Shown: one piece after another, positions 27,302 through 35,687 of the stretch
Layout: every line of letters starts with the position of its first letter
How positions within the stretch are numbered: position 1 is the stretch's first letter
Origin: JAJYKN01 sp035516155
GTDB lineage: Bacteria; Nitrospirota; UBA9217
NCBI GenBank assembly: GCA_035516155.1
Contig: DATJAP010000003.1
Span: 1 to 64,000 of the forward strand
Length of the DNA stretch: 64,000 bases
Reading direction: 5' to 3'
Position numbers and translations under genes: made by a program
The notes under the pieces: generated by a model
What the model was told of the DNA's origin: nothing
Databases searched by the model: none
Seen by the model: only the letters and a program-made list of their open reading frames with translations

Positions 27302-29062
27302 CTAAGGCCACAACCGCCTTTCAATAAACCAGTTTCCGATTACTAGGACGTCCATTTTCGTCCGTAAAAAGCAGTCCAGCGCTTCCTGCGGAGTGCAGAC
27401 TACGGGTTCGTTCTCATTAAAAGACGTGTTGAGCACAATGGGAATGCCGGATATTTTTTCAAATGCCTTGATCAGATGATAGTAGCGCGAATTCTGCTCC
27501 TCGGTAACAGTCTGCAATCGGCCGGAACCATTCACATGGGTAACTGCCGGTATCAATGCGCGCTTCCCTTCCCGGATCTGATAAACTTGCAGCATGAACG
27601 GCACATCATAATCAGTCTCGAACCATTCACCTGCGGCCTCGCGGAGTATAGAAGGCGCAAACGGACGGAATGACTCACGCCGCTTGATCTTCCGGTTCAG
27701 GATATCCTTCATGTCCGCGCGCCGCGGATCGCAGACGATGGAACGATTGCCGAGCGCACGAGGCCCCCACTCCATTCGCCCCTGAAACCAACCGATGACC
27801 TTACCATCTGCGATACGTGCGGCCGTCAAACTGCAAAGCTCTCTCTCATCTTCTATTTTTTCAACCGTGCACTGTTGCCTTTCTAAATCAGAACGTAATT
27901 CGTTTAGCGCAGAACCGATTTCGTCATTACTAAACTCCGGGCCAAGATAGGCGTGATTCATCACAAACGAACGCGGGTTGCCCTGCTCCTGGTTCCAGAC
28001 ATAGAATGCAGCACCGATTGCGCCGCCGCCATCACCAGCAGCCGATTGAATATAAAGCTCCTTGAATGGGCTCTTTTCGAATACCTTTCCATTCGCCACC
28101 GAATTCATGGCGCACCCGCCGGCCAGACAAAGATATGGCGACTTCGTTTCCTTATAGACATGCTCAAGCAAATGAAAAAACGCCTCTTCGTACATCTCCT
28201 GCAGAGATGCGGCCAGACATTTATGATACTGGGTAAGCGGTTCATCCTTGCCGCGCGGCGGCCCCAGCAATTCAGTCAGCTTTGCAGAATATACTGCGCC
28301 GATCTTCGGTTCTCCATTATTCCAGACCATGGAGACACCTTCCGAGTGGTGCTGAAAATAATCCAGGTCCAGTTCAAAGTGTCCTTTCGGTTTCAGCTGA
28401 ACAATCCGCCGCATTTTCTCCATCTCGGTCGGCTTGCCGTACGGAGCCAGGCCCATTACCTTGTATTCATCACCATAATTGGGAAATCCCAGAAACTGGG
28501 TCATGGCAAGATAGAACAACCCAAGGGAGTGGGGAAACGTAACCTGGTCACTGACCGTGATTCTGTTGCCATTGCCCATTCCCCACATGGTACTGACAAA
28601 ATCGCCGAATCCGTCGACAGACACCACTGCGGCAGAGTCGAAAGGCGAAACAAAAAACGAACTGCCCAAGTGAGCACGGTGGTGCTCGATGTTGTGAAAA
28701 ACAGCTTTGAGTTGCGCAGGTTGCGTTTTGAATTCAGAGCATAAAGCAGTTTTCATATCCGTCACTTTACCAGCATTGGTGATCCGATCTTTTATGGACG
28801 CAAGGCTGGGACGCTTGGATACAGCAAACTGCGCCTTTTTCAAGAGATGAGCGCTGGGATTTCGGTTGACGGCAATATGGTCAACCTGATCGATGCTGAG
28901 TCCGCTGGCCCGCAGACAGTATTTGATCGCTTCAGTTGGCAGACCCGCCCAGTGCTTGATTCGCCGGAAGCGCTCCTCTTCCGCCGCAGCGATAAGCTTC
29001 CCCTGGACGACGAGACAGGCTGACGAGTCGCCGTGGTATGCGTTGAGGCCGAGGATGATCAT
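27302..29062 (-). CDS. NodU/CmcH-type O-carbamoyltransferase
   Basis: Carbamoyltransferase (586 aa) that would O-carbamoylate a sugar using carbamoyl phosphate and ATP. The N-terminal Kae1-like domain starts IILGLNAYHGDSSACLV with EEERFRRIKHW, and has VSVDGFGDF. The C-terminal domain contains the hallmark WGPRALGNRSIVCDPRR and LNTSFNENEPVVCTP. The ATG at 29062 behind AGGGGGCG is chosen over an upstream ATG. Its place among glycosyltransferases suggests it decorates the exported polysaccharide. Confidence 0.94.
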   Translation of the reverse strand: MIILGLNAYHGDSSACLVVQGKLIAAAEEERFRRIKHWAGLPTEAIKYCLRASGLSIDQVDHIAVNRNPSAHLLKKAQFAVSKRPSLASIKDRITNAGKVTDMKTALCSEFKTQPAQLKAVFHNIEHHRAHLGSSFFVSPFDSAAVVSVDGFGDFVSTMWGMGNGNRITVSDQVTFPHSLGLFYLAMTQFLGFPNYGDEYKVMGLAPYGKPTEMEKMRRIVQLKPKGHFELDLDYFQHHSEGVSMVWNNGEPKIGAVYSAKLTELLGPPRGKDEPLTQYHKCLAASLQEMYEEAFFHLLEHVYKETKSPYLCLAGGCAMNSVANGKVFEKSPFKELYIQSAAGDGGGAIGAAFYVWNQEQGNPRSFVMNHAYLGPEFSNDEIGSALNELRSDLERQQCTVEKIEDERELCSLTAARIADGKVIGWFQGRMEWGPRALGNRSIVCDPRRADMKDILNRKIKRRESFRPFAPSILREAAGEWFETDYDVPFMLQVYQIREGKRALIPAVTHVNGSGRLQTVTEEQNSRYYHLIKAFEKISGIPIVLNTSFNENEPVVCTPQEALDCFLRTKMDVLVIGNWFIERRLWP

Positions 29063-29182
29063 ACGCCCCCTAAAATGTTTATTAAAGGACAATTATATTC
29101 GATAAAATCAATAATTAAAAGTTGTATCTTACAAAATAATTTATCTTAACTATCACGGCTCACGAAAACTAAGATTGTGTCA

Positions 29183-30322
29183 TTATTCCGTCTTTACGCA
29201 AGCCGGAGGCAGCCCATCACCGAGAACCCACTCGTACACGGATTTCATTTCCTGTGCAACCTTTGGCCAGGAAAACCGATCTTCTATCAGTATTCTCCCG
29301 CGTGCACCCATAGCTTGACGAGTTGCATCTGATAGAGAAATGGCTTCACGCAGTGCTATCGCCAGAGGCTCAACTCCGATATCGACCCACCAACCACACC
29401 CAAACTCTTCAAGCTCAGGCCATGGTGTGCCTTTCGTGGATATTACCGGGACACCAAAGGCTAAGGCTTCAGCAATGGCAAGCCCAAAATTTTCGCTGTA
29501 GGAAGGTAAGATAAAAAGAGCTGCTTGACGAAACAATCTGGATTTTTGTTCATCAAAAGTTGGCCCGACAAACTTAAAGACATCCCGCAACCCCACTTGC
29601 TGTAAAGCTCTAATCAACTCCGCTTCATGCCCATCCTCATCTGGCCCGGCAATTATCATGTGCCAACCGGCAGGGCAGACCTGTTTCCATGCTTCGATAA
29701 GATTCAATAACCCTTTTTTTCGATGAATTCGAGATAAAAATAGCGCTACGTGCTCGCCGGTAGGAGATGGTAATTTTCTACAATCTACCGGGAGATCAAC
29801 GCCATTAGGGATTATTGCAATAGGATTTGACAGCCCCAAAGAGCGTAATTCCTCTGCCTCCTGGTTGGATGTCGCGTGTATTACCCGTGCAGCTTGAAGT
29901 GATCGTTTTTCATATGCCCACCACAGAGGACGTTTTTTCCAAGCTTTGTGGTTAAATGCCCACGGTTCCAGCATACCACGAGGTGATACAATGAGTGGTG
30001 TGTTATGTTCGGCGCAATAGCGATATGCCGCAAGATGAGGATAAAGCCATATCCCGTGCGTATGGACAATATCAGGAGAAAATGTGGAGAATTGTTTGGT
30101 AAATTTTGACGAGTAGGAATAAAGCCGAGGGAATTCAGCCGGAAGTGCATTCACCGATATGTGTTGCCAAAAGGAAGCATCAATGGGAGAAGAAGAGTTT
30201 TGAACACCGATGACCGCTACGTTAACTCCATTTCGGCCAAGCTCTTGAGATACCCTCGAAACACTGATAAAGGGGCCGCCGGAGGAACGTGAAAGATAGG
30301 GGTTGACCTGGAGAACTTTCAT
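29183..30322 (-). CDS. glycosyltransferase family 4
   Basis: GT-B retaining transferase (379 aa). The N-terminal acceptor domain opens VLQVNPYLSRSSGGPFISVS and has VHTHGIWLYPH and PLIVSPRGMLEPWAF. The C-terminal donor domain has FLSRIHRKKGLLNLIEAWK and the nucleotide-sugar site ALFILPSYSENFGLAIAEAL (EX7E). GIWLYP with RGMLEPWA is common in fucose/mannose-type transferases, but the sugar is not decidable. It lies 9 nt after the next upstream transferase gene. Confidence 0.92.
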   Translation of the reverse strand: MKVLQVNPYLSRSSGGPFISVSRVSQELGRNGVNVAVIGVQNSSSPIDASFWQHISVNALPAEFPRLYSYSSKFTKQFSTFSPDIVHTHGIWLYPHLAAYRYCAEHNTPLIVSPRGMLEPWAFNHKAWKKRPLWWAYEKRSLQAARVIHATSNQEAEELRSLGLSNPIAIIPNGVDLPVDCRKLPSPTGEHVALFLSRIHRKKGLLNLIEAWKQVCPAGWHMIIAGPDEDGHEAELIRALQQVGLRDVFKFVGPTFDEQKSRLFRQAALFILPSYSENFGLAIAEALAFGVPVISTKGTPWPELEEFGCGWWVDIGVEPLAIALREAISLSDATRQAMGARGRILIEDRFSWPKVAQEMKSVYEWVLGDGLPPACVKTE

Positions 30323-30331
30323 TATCAGTAA

Positions 30332-31474
30332 CTATATATAACGGTTGAATACATTTTCAATTTGCTGCGCAAACATATTGCCGGTAAATTCTAAATTGAG
30401 ATTATTTATGGCGAATGTCCTAGCCTCTTGAGAATACTTAGCTTTATGATTTCTACTCACAAAATCTTCTAAGGCTATCTGAAATGTTTTAGTATCGCGC
30501 ATCGGCACACTTCTTAAAATAGCTGTTTGTGCGCCTATTCTTTTAAGCTCACGGGAGACTAAACCTTCATACAAGACGACAGGAACACCGCTTGAAAGTG
30601 CCTCACATGCTACTGTCCATCCAGCAGGCTGCCATGTGGAGTCAACTAGCCCTGCATACGCCGCTGCATTATGCAATAAAAACCGCATAAATGGATAACT
30701 TATGCGTTCTAAAATAATAACACGATCAGATAAATTTTTTTTTGCTATCTCCTGTGTCAGCAAGTCAGTTCTGCTTTTGTCAGAATATTGTGAAATCCGG
30801 ACCAGCAACATCTCACTTCGCTCAATCATTTTAAGAGCATCACTGTTGATGCGAAGTTCATCTCCGGGCATTATTATAAATGGTTTTCTTAATATTTTGT
30901 CTACCATCCTGCGATGGGATACAGGTACACTCTCATAACTTGAAGCCGAACAATAGAATGAGATATCTACGCCACAGCGAAAATTAATCACTGGAATACT
31001 GCCTGACAAATCTTCCCTAGCTTTTTCTGCTTGTTCATGTGTCATTACGACAACACCTTTCGCAAACCTGGCAAGTAAACGAGTAGCGATGTCCTTCTTT
31101 TTGTTATTGAACGTTGGAAAAGACTTTGGCTTCCAAACATAGCTATTTAATAGTACTCTTCTTTGCGGTCGCGGAAGGAATGGCTGTTTAAGTATTGCCT
31201 TTACCGCGAGTCCACCCCAGAAAGAAACGATATCAACACACTTCATCGCAGACATAATGTCCTTGATATGAAATATTTTTTCAAAAGGACCACCTGAGGT
31301 GTTCTTGTCAGCGAGACTGCAGACATCAATCGCTGAAATCTTGTGGCCACGATTAATAAACGCGGCTCCAAATGAGTAGGGCAATGGCAGTCGTGGACGA
31401 TCCAAACTAATTTCTAAAGTTGCTTGCCACTCATAAATATTGTTATTAATCCCAACCAATATATGCATTGTCAT
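30332..31474 (-). CDS. divergent glycosyltransferase (GT-B, family 4-like)
   Basis: A 380-aa protein resembling GT4 enzymes but weakly conserved. The donor-side region keeps LLHNAAAYAGLVDSTWQPAG and WTVACEALSSGVPVVLYEGL, where GT4 enzymes carry their E-x7-E. The N-terminus lacks the usual glycine-rich loop. Base composition is very AT-rich. Position in the locus (between GT4 and polymerase genes) supports a role in repeat-unit assembly. A second ATG two codons in could be the start. The 204-bp gap upstream (31475-31678) has nothing recognisable. Confidence 0.75.
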   Translation of the reverse strand: MTMHILVGINNNIYEWQATLEISLDRPRLPLPYSFGAAFINRGHKISAIDVCSLADKNTSGGPFEKIFHIKDIMSAMKCVDIVSFWGGLAVKAILKQPFLPRPQRRVLLNSYVWKPKSFPTFNNKKKDIATRLLARFAKGVVVMTHEQAEKAREDLSGSIPVINFRCGVDISFYCSASSYESVPVSHRRMVDKILRKPFIIMPGDELRINSDALKMIERSEMLLVRISQYSDKSRTDLLTQEIAKKNLSDRVIILERISYPFMRFLLHNAAAYAGLVDSTWQPAGWTVACEALSSGVPVVLYEGLVSRELKRIGAQTAILRSVPMRDTKTFQIALEDFVSRNHKAKYSQEARTFAINNLNLEFTGNMFAQQIENVFNRYI

Positions 31475-31678
31475 AGAAAAAACTCTTTTAAATAGAAAGA
31501 TAGTCTGCTACACTTTTCCATTAATGCTTTATCGCAATGACAAGTGGATTAGAATAAAACATTGAGGGCCATAGATCGCGAAAAGATCGCGAAAAGCACT
31601 AAAGTTTGTATCGGGATCTTTATATTGCTCTATAATAAATCCATAGTCTACAAGTCGTTTTATAAGAATCCCTACTAA

Positions 31679-33007
31679 TTACCTTTGATCTGACATTGTC
31701 GGCTGTGCAGTAAATGAATGTCCAGTTATGTAATAAGGTGATCGTGTGATTACTGCTATGGAACAGCACAGCAGAATGCCTGTAGAAAGTTCAAAGACAC
31801 CAGTAAACCCAGCAAGTAGCCCAAATATTAGTAGCAGAAGTGCTGTGCAATATATAAACAAATGAACTGGTTTCATTGCAATAAACGCCCTAACTGTCAA
31901 TATAGATAGAACATAAATAAAACCTATGAATGCAATCAGTAGAAAAGATCCCCAAACAAGACCACTCTCGATCCATATCGAATAAATTCCGAACTCACCA
32001 GGCTTTCCGGCATTGTCAATGCTGCCTAATCCTTCTCCAAATAAGGTAATATTTTCGGGAATTAGCGAAAGATCTATTGCTTGTTCAATACGATCTTGGA
32101 CATCATTAGATTCATATGTTTGCACGAGAAAAGTAAGAACAGGAAAAACCTCTGTTTCTTCACGAGGAATAAATGTTTTGCCAAAAAAATAAAACCCTAC
32201 TACTAAAATAAGTGCAAATGAAACGAATTTTACTAATTTTATATTAATAGTATGTTTGATTGTGGCGGAAATACAACTCAATAAGACTACTATGCTCATG
32301 ATAGCGAAAACGGAAACAATTATTAAAATCCTCGAGCGAGCACCCGCTATGAAAAGTGCTGCAAACGCTGAAACGAAATTGAATGATATCCAGAGAAAAT
32401 TACGGAACGAGTTTTCAAATCTCGACAGCAATAATATGAATACAAAGTAAACTTGCATCAATCCCATTGAAGAATAGCGATCAGCGCTGGCAAAAACAGA
32501 TGGAAACCTTGCAAAAAACGACCCCTCTAGTAAATTCCGATATATAATACCGCTATCGGCGTTATATGTGCTTGATGCAAAGAACTGCGGATCAATAAAG
32601 TACTGAGCCAAACCGACTAAATTTACCGGAATCATTAGCCATAAAAAATAATTTCCCAGCCGTGATAATTCAAATTCCGGGCAGTATTCTTGAATTACGA
32701 CGACATAAAGTAACGGAATGCACATATAGAGCGCATGTGAAAGACCTTCCATAAAAGGGGCGTTAATTGATGTGAAAAGCTGTAACAAATAAATAGAAAT
32801 GAGGATTTTAACAAAAAAAAGTATTTTCACTCCTTCACGACTGATTGGGATGACTGATGCTTTCTCGTTTCGTATACGATATATCAACAAAAGTATTACA
32901 ATTGAAATTGAGTAAAGCATAAAGAGGGCGGTTTCTGGAGGGATATAGCGCTTCAGAATGTCTCCATAAAGTGCGAGCAGAACGATTGATAAGTAAATGC
33001 CATTCAT
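31679..33007 (-). CDS. O-antigen polymerase/ligase-like membrane protein (Wzy/WaaL type)
   Basis: Polytopic membrane protein (442 aa) with about eleven hydrophobic segments and one large periplasmic loop near residues 275-340 (FIPREETEVFPVLTFLVQTY to LFGEGLGSIDNAGKPGEFGI), the layout of Wzy polymerases. A family-like patch LFIAGARSRILIIVSVFAI precedes the loop, and the GLGS-DN-...-W order is typical of O-antigen ligase/polymerase folds. It sits between a flippase-linked GT gene and other GTs. Polymerase is more likely than ligase by context. Confidence 0.8.
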   Translation of the reverse strand: MNGIYLSIVLLALYGDILKRYIPPETALFMLYSISIVILLLIYRIRNEKASVIPISREGVKILFFVKILISIYLLQLFTSINAPFMEGLSHALYMCIPLLYVVVIQEYCPEFELSRLGNYFLWLMIPVNLVGLAQYFIDPQFFASSTYNADSGIIYRNLLEGSFFARFPSVFASADRYSSMGLMQVYFVFILLLSRFENSFRNFLWISFNFVSAFAALFIAGARSRILIIVSVFAIMSIVVLLSCISATIKHTINIKLVKFVSFALILVVGFYFFGKTFIPREETEVFPVLTFLVQTYESNDVQDRIEQAIDLSLIPENITLFGEGLGSIDNAGKPGEFGIYSIWIESGLVWGSFLLIAFIGFIYVLSILTVRAFIAMKPVHLFIYCTALLLLIFGLLAGFTGVFELSTGILLCCSIAVITRSPYYITGHSFTAQPTMSDQR

Positions 33008-33010
33008 GGT

Positions 33011-34120
33011 TTATTGAAGTGCTTTCAGAAAAACTTCTGCAATATGTTCCCAGGTTAAATTTGCACAATAATAATTTCGATTGTATAGGCCGTGCATTTG
33101 CCTTAAACTGTTATCAGAAGCCGTTTTGAGAACTACTTCTGCAAAGCGTCTCGGAGAACTTAATTCAACACAACTAACTCCTTGCATGTCCTTCCAAAAT
33201 GCATCTGTCATGCTTCCCCATGTTCCGACAACAGGCAGCCCATGTTGCATAGCAGCCATCAAGGTTCCTCTTTTTGAGCAGACACCAGCATAATGAGGCA
33301 TAAGGAAAATATCACTTGCTTGCAGCCATGCAGAAATCGCCTCGGCAGGTATTTTGCCTGGAGATATAACTGGTGCAGTTAAGTGAAACCATTCGCGTGG
33401 CACTCCTCCTAGCAACAGCCAATGAAATCGAATTTTACTCTTACTTAATATTGAATCAACTTTTTTTACATGGCTACTCAACCATTTTAGGGACATGCCG
33501 CCCCCAAAAAGTACCAGAACAATATCATTTTTGGTTATGTTATTTTCTAGCCGCCACTTTTCCCTGTTAATGGAAATAATGGGGAAATTTGAACCAATTG
33601 GAAGCAAGTGGACCTTCGGCTCATTCTCCCAAGATTCAATTTCATTAACTAACGGGTGAGACGCTGAAAAAATATGTACTGACAAATTAGCTAGCAATTT
33701 CAGTGATCTTTTCTGTATTGTTCCTTTTATCCAACCCGATGGGTACCACCAAACGCGAAAATACGTCTCATGAACTATTAGTGCTGTTTCCCAATAATTT
33801 CTGCATGATGCCCAAAAGTCAATGAGATCAGAATTTTGAAAATCGTCAGTATTTAAATACATTAAAGGGGTATATTGCAGAATTATCAAATCTAATTTTA
33901 ATTCTTTAAATAAAACAATAAGCCTGCTAAATGTCGCTCGATCCCATTTGTCGTCGATGATATATGTATTTTGTCTTTCTTCTCCTTTGCCAGCAAAGGT
34001 ATAGACATCATGACCACATTTTTTAAGAGATTCTCCAATTAAAACAGAGTGATCTCCTATTCCACACAACTCTGGTGGAAGCGCTCTCGTAATAATGCCG
34101 ATTTTTTTTGCGTTATTCAT
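33011..34120 (-). CDS. glycosyltransferase, GT-B fold
   Basis: About 369 aa. The N-terminus (KKIGIITRALPPELCGIGDH) carries the GT4-type glycine-containing acceptor loop. Further along are LIILQYTPLMYL, the SGRI-like NDIVLVLFGGGMSLKW and the donor site ASDIFLMPHYAGVCSKRGTL followed by AAMQHGLPVVGTWGSMTDAF. The start ATG at 34120 overlaps the flippase stop (ATGA), so the two are translationally coupled; a five-codon upstream alternative is rejected for that reason. Substrate unknown. Confidence 0.85.
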   Translation of the reverse strand: MNNAKKIGIITRALPPELCGIGDHSVLIGESLKKCGHDVYTFAGKGEERQNTYIIDDKWDRATFSRLIVLFKELKLDLIILQYTPLMYLNTDDFQNSDLIDFWASCRNYWETALIVHETYFRVWWYPSGWIKGTIQKRSLKLLANLSVHIFSASHPLVNEIESWENEPKVHLLPIGSNFPIISINREKWRLENNITKNDIVLVLFGGGMSLKWLSSHVKKVDSILSKSKIRFHWLLLGGVPREWFHLTAPVISPGKIPAEAISAWLQASDIFLMPHYAGVCSKRGTLMAAMQHGLPVVGTWGSMTDAFWKDMQGVSCVELSSPRRFAEVVLKTASDNSLRQMHGLYNRNYYCANLTWEHIAEVFLKALQ

Positions 34121-35457
34121 TGCATCGCACGCCAAGTGTAAATAATCTTTACTAATAAGATGCTCTGTATAAAAATAAAGGCAACTGCCGGTAATAAATT
34201 TAAAATCAGCGCATCAATGGTTGTATGTATACCAAAAATACTTATAAACATGATTTGACTCACAATACTGACAATGATGTACAAATATTGACCACGCGTT
34301 ACATTTCTGGCTATAACCATTGTATACATAGTTGTACCCACTAGGGTCAATAATGAACCGAGTATGGCTAAGGGAAGCTCTCTTGTCAGCCCCTTATAAT
34401 GGCCGCCAAGGATAAACAGCCACCATTCAGGAACCCAATACACAATAATCATGCATAGTAGGCAGAATGCCAACAACATTGAAATCACCAAACTTACACG
34501 GTGAACATACAATTCCTTTGTCTCTATTCTTGCAAAATAAGGCTGGATCATGAAGGCATTTAACATCATCAAAAGACTCATTATCTGGCCAAGCCTACTT
34601 AGGGCTCCAATCTCGGCAATCGAAGATATTCGTCCATAAAGGCTTAGCAGAAAAACGGATATTTGTCCCTGAAACATGTAATAAATTACCGCTGGCGCGA
34701 GTGGCAAGATGAAGAGTCTAAGCTGTCGCGATTGTAATTCATCCGGATGCGCGTTTTCATCTATGAGAGTGGTGCACCTCTTCGATAAAAAATATCGGCC
34801 GACAATAACCCCAATTAAATTTACAATGAGGGCTGAAACAGCTGTAGGCCATATAATACATACTGCTAACGCCAATAGCCGAGAAACGGCTTCTGAGGAC
34901 CCGACTTGAAGAAGACCGTTTGCATCATGATGAACGTTTAAAACTGACTTTTTCAAAGAGACCGGCTGCAGAATCCAACTTGTTAGTATAACCAACGCGA
35001 CCGTTCCACTCGCGTTAACAAGAGACCATTCATGACCGTACATCATTTTAATTGCAAGGATTAAGATAGCCCCAACTGCAACAGGATACAGCATTCGTCG
35101 ATATTGAAATGCAACTGCAAGGAGAGCGCCAAGCTTCTGTCGATCGTCTTTTATTCGTGCTCCAAGCGTATTAACAGCATGAGACAATCCAAAGTCCGAT
35201 CCGATTGTGCCGATAACAAGCAACAGCGAAGCTATAGTATAGAGTGCATATTCACTGACCGGCAAGAACCGGATGATTATCAGCCCGGCTATAAGGTTCA
35301 TCGCCTGAACAGCACCTTGACCAGCAAGAAATTTGCCAGTCAAGAGTACCCAATAACCTACCCTAGAATCCCATGCCTTTTCATAGGCTGTGGGATCACT
35401 TTCCAAGATTACACCCTTAGATCCAGATTCGTTCTGTGTCCTAATATTAAGCCACAT
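34117..35457 (-). CDS. Wzx-type polysaccharide flippase
   Basis: Polytopic MOP-superfamily transporter (446 aa) predicted to flip undecaprenyl-linked repeat units. About twelve to fourteen helices are visible. The N-terminal pattern GQGAVQAMNLIAGLIIIRFL followed by PVSEYALYTIASLLLVIGTI is characteristic of PST/Wzx proteins, with GSDFGLSHAVNTLGARI after it. It lacks nothing obvious in length. It overlaps the following GT gene by 4 nt and is about 230 bp downstream of the large asparagine-synthase fusion gene. Confidence 0.88.
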   Translation of the reverse strand: MWLNIRTQNESGSKGVILESDPTAYEKAWDSRVGYWVLLTGKFLAGQGAVQAMNLIAGLIIIRFLPVSEYALYTIASLLLVIGTIGSDFGLSHAVNTLGARIKDDRQKLGALLAVAFQYRRMLYPVAVGAILILAIKMMYGHEWSLVNASGTVALVILTSWILQPVSLKKSVLNVHHDANGLLQVGSSEAVSRLLALAVCIIWPTAVSALIVNLIGVIVGRYFLSKRCTTLIDENAHPDELQSRQLRLFILPLAPAVIYYMFQGQISVFLLSLYGRISSIAEIGALSRLGQIMSLLMMLNAFMIQPYFARIETKELYVHRVSLVISMLLAFCLLCMIIVYWVPEWWLFILGGHYKGLTRELPLAILGSLLTLVGTTMYTMVIARNVTRGQYLYIIVSIVSQIMFISIFGIHTTIDALILNLLPAVAFIFIQSILLVKIIYTWRAMQ

Positions 35458-35687
35458 GTAAAAAATACCTTATCGGTTCACAATGATTTCTCAATGAAAT
35501 CGTTGCAAAAATGATTGCCGACCAAATCCTGCCGGACAAAAAACATTATTCCGTTTAGAATCGGAATCTTATCTATACCAACGACCACAAGCGTTGCAAA
35601 CTAAAAGGTTACGAGTTTCAATCAAAACAAATTATGATCAGTGATTTTTGATATGTATCGTCTCTGCACCCCATATTTTTTTTCAAA